Shown here: positions 1-5,413 of the stretch, in pieces
Layout: each line of letters starts with the position of its first letter
How positions within the stretch are numbered: position 1 is the stretch's first letter
From: Nitrospinaceae bacterium
Lineage (GTDB): Bacteria; Nitrospinota; Nitrospinia; Nitrospinales; VA-1
Assembly (NCBI GenBank): GCA_029261675.1
Contig: JAJDBA010000156.1
Location: forward strand, 1-6,812
Length of the DNA stretch: 6,812 nt
Direction of reading: 5' to 3'
Translations under genes and position numbers: made by a program
Notes under the pieces: model-generated
Told to the model about the DNA's origin: nothing
Database searches by the model: none
Seen by the model: the letters and a program-made list of their open reading frames with translations, nothing else

Positions 1-249
1 CAACAACGTATGGAAATATTCCCGGAGCTAGACGGTGCCAACATAGACTTCGATGACTTCCTTGATAATTATTTTTTTAACACCGCATTTTTGATGGATG
101 CAGATCGCTTCAACAATATGGACTCTGAAGAAAAAAAGAGTTTGAAGCTAACCGACCCCTGCCTTTTCGGTGTCATAAATCAACTAATCCCCGCCGAAGA
201 AGAATCCAAACTACAAACAACAACTGAAACGCCTTATCTAGAAAATTAA
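1..249 (+). CDS. C-terminal part of an unrecognised protein, paralogue of the 924-1544 gene (5' end outside window)
   Basis: The frame is open from the first base (QQR precedes the ATG at 10), so this is probably the tail of a longer gene and not a complete 79-residue protein. Its C-terminal 73 residues align without gaps to the end of the 924-1544 protein. I count about 33 identities, including PEL, a DNYFF/SNYFF block, DRFN/DHFN, and LFGVIN-x-LIP at about residues 52-60 from the ATG. The visible part is acidic and rich in Asp and Phe, with no membrane segment. It converges on the minus-strand peroxidase gene, with only 9 bases between the two stop codons and no clear terminator. The function is unknown. 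A short stand-alone version starting at the ATG at 10 cannot be excluded, because any ribosome binding site would lie outside the window. Confidence 0.7.
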   Translation, partial: QQRMEIFPELDGANIDFDDFLDNYFFNTAFLMDADRFNNMDSEEKKSLKLTDPCLFGVINQLIPAEEESKLQTTTETPYLEN

Positions 250-258
250 AACACAGTT

Positions 259-831
259 CTATTTTTCCAGTTCATTCTTCAAACGGTTTACCAATAAAGG
301 AGAATCAGGCTCTATCTCGCTTGAATATTTAGCCACAGGAAAACCTTTTCGATCAATCAGGAATTTATGAAAATTCCATTTTACTTCATGCGGTTTTGGC
401 AACGTGTCACCTCGAATTCTTAGCAAAAATCCCGTTACACATCGCATGATAAAAGATTTAAACCCTTTCTTACTCACCGAGGTTAAAGGGTATTCCTGCA
501 AGTATTTATAGAGCGGTGATTGCTTAGGGCCAAGTACCCTGGTTTTGCTAAAGAGGTTAAAAGAAACGGCGAATTTCTTAATGCAAAAACTCTTGATTTC
601 TTTTTCAGTTCCCGGTTCCTGGCGACCAAAATCATTGCTGGGGAACGCGAGAATACGGAAACCTTTATCTTTATATTTTTCGTATAGCTTTTGTAGACCT
701 GCATATTGCGGAGTAAAACCACATTCGGAGGCAACATTCACGATGAGCAGCACTTTCCCTTCAAATCGTGAGAGGGCTTGCTCTTCTCCAAAAATGGTTT
801 TAACATTGATATGATATAGAGATTCTTTCAA
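259..831 (-). CDS. Glutathione peroxidase-family thiol peroxidase (Cys type)
   Basis: This 190-residue protein should reduce hydrogen or lipid peroxides in the cytoplasm. The catalytic tetrad of the family is visible: Cys37 in NVASECGFTPQY, Gln71 in FGRQEPG, and Trp152-Asn153 in VKWNFHKFLIDRKG. Position 37 is a TGT cysteine codon, so it is not a selenoprotein. The usual FPCNQF motif reads FPSNDF here. Cys83 (EIKSFC) sits about where the resolving cysteine of 2-Cys members lies, so thioredoxin is a likely reductant (inference). The start is a TTG codon. The next in-frame stop lies 8 codons upstream with no better start between, and the protein begins where family members usually do. Only a weak AGGCAG lies upstream of the TTG. 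It is transcribed against both neighbours, which are paralogues of each other. The family assignment is firm; the electron donor is not. Confidence 0.95.
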   Translation of the reverse strand: MKESLYHINVKTIFGEEQALSRFEGKVLLIVNVASECGFTPQYAGLQKLYEKYKDKGFRILAFPSNDFGRQEPGTEKEIKSFCIKKFAVSFNLFSKTRVLGPKQSPLYKYLQEYPLTSVSKKGFKSFIMRCVTGFLLRIRGDTLPKPHEVKWNFHKFLIDRKGFPVAKYSSEIEPDSPLLVNRLKNELEK

Positions 832-864
832 GAGGTGTCTGCCTGATATTTTTTATCGAGATGT

Positions 865-893
865 ATTGTAACTGTTTTTATGGACTTTTGAAA
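865..893 (-). promoter_or_regulatory. Candidate sigma-70-type promoter for the peroxidase gene
   Basis: Read on the minus strand, TTTCAA (893-888) and TACAAT (870-865) are separated by 17 bases. The -10 box matches 5 of 6 consensus bases, but the -35 box only 3 of 6. Transcription would begin near 858, giving a leader of about 27 bases before the TTG start at 831. The rest of the 92-base divergent gap gives no convincing promoter for the plus-strand gene at 924. This is judged by eye only. Confidence 0.35.
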
Positions 894-923
894 TAAATCA
901 GCTCATCTGGAATAAGGATTAAC

Positions 924-1544
924 ATGCTTATTTTTAAGAATAATATTTACGAACCTTATAATTCAAACAAGCCCAATGTTATTGGTACGCCTGACGAGAA
1001 CTACAACCAACTGTTTGATCCTCGCCGGTTCATTGAAGTCGCTTTGACGGAAGAGAAAGAAATTTTGTCTTTTATCGAGCGACAACCTCGACCCTATTGG
1101 CGAGAAGACCTGTTACAATTTTATCCACATGCTGGGAAAGCAAACTCTCTAGCTTATCTCAAAGAAATTCGTCAAATTTTATTAACAGGACTGGAAAAAA
1201 CTTCTCTCTGGCAACATATGAATTCCTATCATTTTTCTTTCCTCTATGATGTTCTCGTTCGCTTCACTTTTAATTACAACCATGATAATGATGAAGAAAG
1301 AACAACCTGTCTTCCTGAACTGAAAGCACAACCTATCCATTTTGAAAATTTCATCAGCAACTACTTTTTTGACAGAGATTTTACGACGGACCAAGACCAT
1401 TTCAACTCCCTGACCCATGAGCAAAAATATCCTCTCGGCTATGATCGCCCTAGCCTGTTCGGCGTCATTAATGGTCTTATACCTACACGCGAAGAGATGG
1501 CTCTTAAAGAATCTAAAGATTTTCCTTATTCCATTTACGTTTAG
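924..1544 (+). CDS. Unrecognised 206-residue protein with a C-terminal NYFF / LFGVIN-x-LIP block
   Basis: I do not recognise this family. The ATG at 924 follows AAGGA (914-918) at a 5-base spacing, so the start is well supported. The protein has no signal peptide or membrane segment and looks cytoplasmic. It is rich in Phe, Tyr, His and acidic residues. An N-terminal part (about residues 1-120) includes DPRRFIEVAL and a PRPYWREDLLQFYP stretch. An acidic linker follows (NHDNDEE), then a C-terminal block from about residue 130 (LPEL) through SNYFF (145-149) and LFGVINGLIP (178-187). That block is shared with the partial gene at 1-249, which suggests a duplicated, conserved domain. No metal-binding or catalytic motif is evident. 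It ends 41 bases before the nnr gene on the same strand, so it may be co-transcribed with nnr or stand alone. Codon use does not look foreign by eye. Confidence 0.8.
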   Translation: MLIFKNNIYEPYNSNKPNVIGTPDENYNQLFDPRRFIEVALTEEKEILSFIERQPRPYWREDLLQFYPHAGKANSLAYLKEIRQILLTGLEKTSLWQHMNSYHFSFLYDVLVRFTFNYNHDNDEERTTCLPELKAQPIHFENFISNYFFDRDFTTDQDHFNSLTHEQKYPLGYDRPSLFGVINGLIPTREEMALKESKDFPYSIYV

Positions 1545-1573
1545 GTAAAATAGATAGTGCAAATCTTTATATC

Positions 1574-1580
1574 AGGAGAG
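1574..1580 (+). promoter_or_regulatory. Shine-Dalgarno site that fixes the TTG start of nnr
   Basis: AGGAGAG lies 5 bases before the TTG at 1586. It is one of the best ribosome binding sites in the window. It supports TTG as the true start, giving a protein that begins MLTVVTAEQM as expected for an N-terminal epimerase domain. Confidence 0.75.
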
Positions 1581-1585
1581 TCTCA

Positions 1586-3133
1586 TTGCTGACTGTCGTT
1601 ACAGCCGAACAAATGCAGTCCATCGACCAATGGACAATTGACGAACTGGGGATACCCGGAGTCGTCTTAATGGAAAATGCGGGCGGCGCAATTGTCAAGC
1701 AATTACAAAAGATCACTACTGACCTTCCTGCAAAAAAAGTCATTATTTTCTGCGGTAAAGGAAACAATGGAGGAGATGGGTTTGTAATCGCCCGGCATCT
1801 TTTTCAATTGGGGGCAAACGTCACCGTTTTGCTTGCTGGAAAACTTGCAGGCTTAAAAGACAATGCAAAGATTAATGCCCTTTCGTCGCAAAATCTCAAT
1901 ATACCTATAAAAGAGCTGAGTTCTGAAAACGTAAACAGCTTCGATCACAAATTGCGCCATTCAGATATTATTGTGGATGCCTTATTCGGAACAGGCTTGT
2001 CCAAACCAGCAACAGGACTTATGGAAATTGTGATTAACAAAATTAACCAATGTAAAAAGTTTACGGTATCGGTTGATATCAATTCTGGGATAGATGCAGA
2101 CTCAGGATTATTGATTGGTCCGCATGTTTGTTCTGACTTAACTTTTGCTCTGGCTTCCATGAAAAACAGTCACCTGTTACACCCCGCAGCTGGAGCCATG
2201 AAAAAAGTGGAGCTATTGGACATAGGCATTCCGCAAGAATCCTATAGCAAACAGAATATCCAGACTCACCTTGTTGAAGAGAAAGATATTAAAAGTATTT
2301 TTCATTCGCGCCCGCCTGATTCACATAAGGGAAATTACGGTCATGTTTTAGTATTGGCGGGCTCGACTGGCAAGAGCGGCGCTGCGGGACTGACAGCTCT
2401 TGCTGCCTTAAGATCGGGTTGCGGGTTATGCACTCTCGCCTTACCTGAATCCTGCCAAAAGGCTTTCGAATTGCATCCTATGGAGGTAATGACCGTTCCA
2501 TTACCACAAACGCAGTCGGGTGCACTGTCGCTAAAAGCAAAAGATCCCATATTAAAACTACTGGAAGGAAAGTCTGCCGTTGCCATGGGTCCCGGTCTTT
2601 CAACAGACCCTGAAACGGTAAGCTTGATCGGTGAGCTTTTGTCCTTTATCGATTGCCCATTGATTCTGGATGCCGATGCTATCAACGCATTTGAAAATAA
2701 TATCGATTGGTTGGACAAATTGGAATCTGCTATTCTCACACCCCACCCAAAGGAAATGTCTAGGTTGACCGGATTATCCACTCAGGAAATACAAAATAAT
2801 AGAATCCAGGTGACCACAGAATTCGCCCAAAAGCATTCGACTCTATTGTTGTTAAAAGGGGCTCCCAGTCTTATTGGCACCCCGGACGGGAATGTATATA
2901 TCAATCCCACCGGCAACCCGGGGATGGCCACGGGGGGTTCAGGTGATGTTTTAACGGGTATTATCGCAGGCTTAGCGGCTCAAAATATTTCACTTCAAAA
3001 CGCTGCTATTGCCGGAGCCTATATTCATGGTCATTCCGGAGACCTATTTTCTGAAAAAGAAACTCAAACCAGCTTGATTGCCGGCGACCTGCTAAGATGC
3101 CTGCCTGATGCCTTAAAACAAATTTTGCCATGA
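1586..3133 (+). CDS. nnr: Bifunctional NAD(P)H-hydrate epimerase / ADP-dependent NAD(P)H-hydrate dehydratase
   Basis: This 515-residue enzyme repairs damaged NADH and NADPH. The N-terminal domain epimerises R- and S-hydrates; the C-terminal domain dehydrates the S form, using ADP in bacterial members. The epimerase domain (about 1-225) shows MENAG (29-33), GKGNNGGDGF (57-66), DALFGTG (131-137) and DINSG (164-168); the last is usually DIPSG. The dehydratase domain (about 240-510) shows KGNYGHVLVLAGS (248-260), TPHPKEM (385-391) and GNPGMATGGSGD (443-454), whose final Asp is the expected catalytic base. The length fits the fused E. coli-type enzyme (YjeF). The start is TTG with a strong ribosome binding site. 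Its TGA overlaps the ATG of tsaE in an ATGA junction, the same gene order as E. coli nnr-tsaE. The Pro-to-Asn change in DIPSG is the only oddity, and I do not expect it to abolish activity. Confidence 0.96.
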   Translation: MLTVVTAEQMQSIDQWTIDELGIPGVVLMENAGGAIVKQLQKITTDLPAKKVIIFCGKGNNGGDGFVIARHLFQLGANVTVLLAGKLAGLKDNAKINALSSQNLNIPIKELSSENVNSFDHKLRHSDIIVDALFGTGLSKPATGLMEIVINKINQCKKFTVSVDINSGIDADSGLLIGPHVCSDLTFALASMKNSHLLHPAAGAMKKVELLDIGIPQESYSKQNIQTHLVEEKDIKSIFHSRPPDSHKGNYGHVLVLAGSTGKSGAAGLTALAALRSGCGLCTLALPESCQKAFELHPMEVMTVPLPQTQSGALSLKAKDPILKLLEGKSAVAMGPGLSTDPETVSLIGELLSFIDCPLILDADAINAFENNIDWLDKLESAILTPHPKEMSRLTGLSTQEIQNNRIQVTTEFAQKHSTLLLLKGAPSLIGTPDGNVYINPTGNPGMATGGSGDVLTGIIAGLAAQNISLQNAAIAGAYIHGHSGDLFSEKETQTSLIAGDLLRCLPDALKQILP

Positions 3134-3615
3134 TGAAGTCCACCACACACAATCCAGATGAAACCTTGCAATTAGGAAAAACCCTTGGCTCTAAGCTGGT
3201 TGCAGGTGATCTTGTTTTACTTTTTGGTGATTTGGGTGCAGGCAAGACCTGCCTGACACAAGGAATTTGCCTCGGTGCTGGCTTAGATGAAAACAACTAT
3301 ATTCGAAGTCCTACCTTCACTCTCATTAATGAATACCAAGGAGTCATGCCTATCTTCCATATTGATCTTTATCGTCTCGAAACAGAAGAAGAGATTATGA
3401 ATTTAGGTTTGGAGGAAATAATTTACAGTAAGGCAATCACCATCATCGAATGGCCTGAAAAACTAATATCAAATAAAAAACCAAACGAATTTAAGTTTGG
3501 TATCGAGGAGCGTATTGAAATCCATATCTCCAGTAAAGATGAAAACGTGCGCGAGTTTACCTTCTCCTCCTTTCTCTTGAGTCCCAGAAAGCACCCCATT
3601 TTCCCTTTACATTGA
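3130..3615 (+). CDS. tsaE: tRNA threonylcarbamoyladenosine biosynthesis ATPase TsaE
   Basis: TsaE is a small P-loop ATPase that works with TsaB and TsaD to place threonylcarbamoyl on A37 of ANN-decoding tRNAs in the cytoplasm. This 161-residue protein has the usual family length and marks: Walker A GDLGAGKT (33-40), SPTFTLINEY (60-69), HIDLYRL (77-83) and IIEWPEKL (105-112). The start ATG overlaps the nnr stop by 4 bases. No Shine-Dalgarno precedes it, so translation is probably coupled to nnr. A second in-frame ATG follows immediately (MMKS). The final 20 residues or so are not recognisable as family sequence, but such tails vary. TsaB and TsaD genes are not in this window. Downstream lies the 75-base gap before lptC. 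Confidence 0.96.
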   Translation: MMKSTTHNPDETLQLGKTLGSKLVAGDLVLLFGDLGAGKTCLTQGICLGAGLDENNYIRSPTFTLINEYQGVMPIFHIDLYRLETEEEIMNLGLEEIIYSKAITIIEWPEKLISNKKPNEFKFGIEERIEIHISSKDENVREFTFSSFLLSPRKHPIFPLH

Positions 3616-3624
3616 TCCTCCCCT

Positions 3625-3651
3625 ATGGCATCATCAGCCACGGTATGCCAT
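3625..3651. repeat. Inverted repeat ATGGCAT / ATGCCAT between tsaE and lptC
   Basis: The two 7-base arms (3625-3631 and 3645-3651) are exact reverse complements separated by 13 bases. Only three T follow the right arm, so it makes a poor intrinsic terminator. It could instead be an operator, because its right arm falls inside the sigma-54-like element. A second small symmetry, TATGC-5-GCATA (3644-3658), overlaps it. Confidence 0.4.
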
Positions 3652-3656
3652 TTGCA
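3640..3656 (+). promoter_or_regulatory. Sigma-54-like -24/-12 element upstream of lptC-lptA-lptB-rpoN
   Basis: GG at 3642-3643 and TTGCA at 3652-3656 place the invariant GG and GC 12 bases apart, as in the consensus YTGGCACGRNNNTTGCW. I count 9 of 14 defined positions matching. The TGGCAC half is degraded beyond its GG (cGGtAt), while the TTGCA half is perfect. Transcription would start near 3667, leaving a leader of about 24 bases before lptC. No enhancer site for an activator was identified. The match could be due to chance in an AT-rich gap. Confidence 0.3.
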
Positions 3657-3678
3657 TACATGTGTAATTCTTTAAAAA

Positions 3679-3690
3679 TTAACTAGTTAA
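3679..3690. repeat. Perfect 12-base palindrome touching the lptC start codon
   Basis: TTAACTAGTTAA is fully self-complementary and occupies the place where the lptC ribosome binding site should be. It ends at the base before the ATG at 3691. No Shine-Dalgarno is visible in its place. A dimeric repressor site is possible; so is coincidence in AT-rich sequence. Confidence 0.4.
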
Positions 3691-4134
3691 ATGATAAATG
3701 TCGTCAGAGTTATTTTACTGATCATTGCTTTTGGAGTAATTAGTCTGGCCGGATTTTATTTTTATAAAGTTAAAGACAATAAAGTCGAAATGGGTAACGT
3801 GAAGGTCAAAATAATGGACAAGGGCGTGGATGTGGAAATTGAAAATTTCAAAGTCACCCACGAGGTTAAGGGCAAAAAAGAGTGGATTTTAAAAGCCGGG
3901 CTGGCTCAAGTCAACAACCAAGAAGATGTCACCCAACTTAAAGATGTCCAGATGATTCTCCCCAAAGGGGATAGCCCACCCTATGTGATCACAGCAGAAT
4001 CCGGCACCTATCAAAACAGCTCGAAAGATGTTGCCCTTGCTGGTCGTGTAAAACTAACGGGAGATGCACAGTCTTTAGCTGGCAGGTTTCAGGCAAATAA
4101 AGGCGAGACTCCACTTTCTGATACAAACAAATGA
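3691..4134 (+). CDS. lptC: LPS export protein LptC, inner-membrane-anchored
   Basis: LptC receives lipopolysaccharide from the LptBFG transporter and passes it to LptA across the periplasm. The 147-residue protein has one N-terminal membrane anchor (about residues 4-25) and a periplasmic beta-jellyroll part. Conserved LptC-type features are EWILKA (64-69) with a following small residue, and the ITAESGTY...ALAGRVKLTG run (100-124). It is shorter than the E. coli protein (191 residues), as is common outside the enterics. The ATG at 3691 is forced, because TAA precedes it in frame and the anchor begins at once. No Shine-Dalgarno is visible. Sequence similarity in this family is low, but the order with lptA and lptB makes the call secure. 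Its TGA overlaps the lptA ATG. Confidence 0.9.
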   Translation: MINVVRVILLIIAFGVISLAGFYFYKVKDNKVEMGNVKVKIMDKGVDVEIENFKVTHEVKGKKEWILKAGLAQVNNQEDVTQLKDVQMILPKGDSPPYVITAESGTYQNSSKDVALAGRVKLTGDAQSLAGRFQANKGETPLSDTNK

Positions 4135-4643
4135 TAAAAACCTATATTCGCATATTAATGCTTGCCTTGTGCTTCGCTCTATTAAGCCCCTCCTTTCTGT
4201 TTAGCGAGGAAAAAGAAAACAAGGACCCTATAGAAATCACCTCGGACCGCATGCGTTCTGAAGATGGTGGTTTGAAAATTATTTTTTCCGGGAATGTTGT
4301 GGGTTATTGGGGAGAGCTAAAGATCACTTCGGACATCCTTGAGGTCTACAACACTCAGGATAAAAAGGAAACCGAGGAGATTGTAGCCATCGGGAATGTT
4401 TTCATAACTCGTGGCCAAAAACGGGCTAAGGGAGACAAAGCCATTTATATAGATAAATTGCAGAAAATCATTCTCACGGGAACTCCCAAGGCTACGGCAT
4501 GGGAAGAAGGAAATATGATCGAAGGCCGTGAAATGATATTCCTTCTAGACAAGGATCGGTTTGTCGCTAACAACAGAGTACGCATGAAAATTTACCCGAA
4601 AGATGAGGATGGCAAAAAAGAAAAACCCTCAAACTCCGAGTAA
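4131..4643 (+). CDS. lptA: Periplasmic LPS bridge protein LptA (OstA-like)
   Basis: LptA proteins stack into the beta-jellyroll bridge that carries lipopolysaccharide from LptC to the outer-membrane LptD. The 170-residue precursor starts with a signal peptide (Lys3/Arg7, hydrophobic core about 8-24, probable cleavage near residue 25). The OstA-type domain follows, beginning PIEITSDRM (33-41), with IFSGNVVG (51-58), IVAIGNVFITRG and IILTGTPKA repeats typical of the fold. A charged Lys/Asp/Glu tail closes the protein. Translation probably couples to lptC through the ATGA overlap, as no ribosome binding site is seen. Two stop codons in tandem (TAATAA) end the gene, and a 33-base gap separates it from lptB. 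Confidence 0.93.
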   Translation: MIKTYIRILMLALCFALLSPSFLFSEEKENKDPIEITSDRMRSEDGGLKIIFSGNVVGYWGELKITSDILEVYNTQDKKETEEIVAIGNVFITRGQKRAKGDKAIYIDKLQKIILTGTPKATAWEEGNMIEGREMIFLLDKDRFVANNRVRMKIYPKDEDGKKEKPSNSE

Positions 4644-4676
4644 TAATATCAAACCCTCTTTAAAAGAATATTTGCT

Positions 4677-5399
4677 GTGGCTGGCCTGAGAACCCAAAAC
4701 CTTGTTAAATCATTTCGTTCTCGAAAAGTGGTTAACAGGGTGAGCGTTGAAGTTAAACAAGGAGAAATTGTAGGCTTACTGGGTCCTAATGGTGCTGGCA
4801 AAACCACTACGTTTTATATGGTGGTGGGGCTTACCCGGCCCGATGAAGGACAGGTATTATTAAATGATGAAGATGTCACTCACTTCCCCATGCACAAAAG
4901 AGCTAAAAAGGGAGTTAGCTATTTGCCACAAGAGCCTTCTGTCTTCAGGAAGTTGACCGTTGAAGATAATATTTTGGCTGTACTGGAATCGCAAAAACTT
5001 TCTGCTTTTGATCGCAAAAAACGGGCTCGATCTTTACTCCGCGAGATGAACATCCTTCATATCAAAGACTCTATGGCCTACACCCTTTCAGGCGGAGAGA
5101 GAAGACGAGTAGAAATCAGCCGTGCGCTGGCCACCTCTCCAGTTTTTATTCTACTTGACGAACCTTTTGCGGGGATTGACCCCATTGCAGTTTCAGATAT
5201 TCAATCCATCATTTCCCAATTAAAAAAAAGAGGTATTGGAGTGTTGATAACCGATCACAGTGTTCGCGAAACTTTAAGCATCACCGATCGCGCTTATATT
5301 ATTAACGAAGGTGAGATTATTTCTTCAGGTTCACCTCATCAGGTTGCCCAGGACGAAAAGGTAAAGCAAATTTACCTGGGCGATCAGTTTTCATTTTAG
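4677..5399 (+). CDS. lptB: LPS export ABC transporter ATP-binding protein LptB
   Basis: LptB is the cytoplasmic ATPase that powers extraction of lipopolysaccharide from the inner membrane with LptF and LptG, which are not in this window. The 240-residue protein matches E. coli LptB in length and closely in sequence. It has Walker A GPNGAGKTT (36-44), Q-loop YLPQE (82-86) followed by SVFRKL, signature LSGGE (137-141), Walker B FILLDEP with Asp161-Glu162, and the switch His194 in LITDHSVRE. Phe90 and Arg91 fall where the E. coli protein contacts LptFG. The start is a GTG with only a weak purine tract upstream. It is chosen because the N-terminus lines up with the family and a stop lies in frame at 4644. 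Confidence 0.98.
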   Translation: MAGLRTQNLVKSFRSRKVVNRVSVEVKQGEIVGLLGPNGAGKTTTFYMVVGLTRPDEGQVLLNDEDVTHFPMHKRAKKGVSYLPQEPSVFRKLTVEDNILAVLESQKLSAFDRKKRARSLLREMNILHIKDSMAYTLSGGERRRVEISRALATSPVFILLDEPFAGIDPIAVSDIQSIISQLKKRGIGVLITDHSVRETLSITDRAYIINEGEIISSGSPHQVAQDEKVKQIYLGDQFSF

Positions 5400-5401
5400 T
5401 C

Positions 5402-5407
5402 GGAGAG
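5402..5407 (+). promoter_or_regulatory. Ribosome binding site of rpoN
   Basis: GGAGAG stands 6 bases before the ATG at 5414. Further in-frame ATGs follow at 5420, 5426 and 5432, so this site favours the first one as the start. Confidence 0.7.
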
Positions 5408-5413
5408 AAAGTT

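Noticed and set aside
250..258. Bidirectional terminator between the first two convergent genes
   Set aside because: The 9-base gap holds no hairpin; any terminator would have to lie in coding sequence and I could not see one.
721..723. Possible selenocysteine at the peroxidase active site
   Set aside because: The codon on the minus strand is TGT (Cys), not TGA.
1182..1562. A 126-codon minus-strand open frame opposite the 924-1544 gene
   Set aside because: The plus-strand gene has a good ribosome binding site and a paralogue at protein level; the antisense frame has neither.
2078..2092. DINSG in place of DIPSG in the Nnr epimerase domain
   Set aside because: The catalytic Asp and neighbouring Ser-Gly remain, and substitutions at this Pro are tolerated in the family as far as I recall; not a sign of inactivation.
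2341..2781. A 146-codon minus-strand open frame inside nnr
   Set aside because: It is a shadow of the dehydratase domain, whose conserved motifs are all on the plus strand.
3480..3501. Hairpin ACCAAAC-8-GTTTGGT near the end of tsaE
   Set aside because: It lies within coding sequence, has no T-run after it, and the loop is AT-rich; probably chance.
4131..4210. Possible lipoprotein signal (Cys14) in LptA
   Set aside because: The residues before Cys14 (LAL) do not fit a lipobox, and the hydrophobic core continues beyond it; an ordinary signal peptide is more likely.
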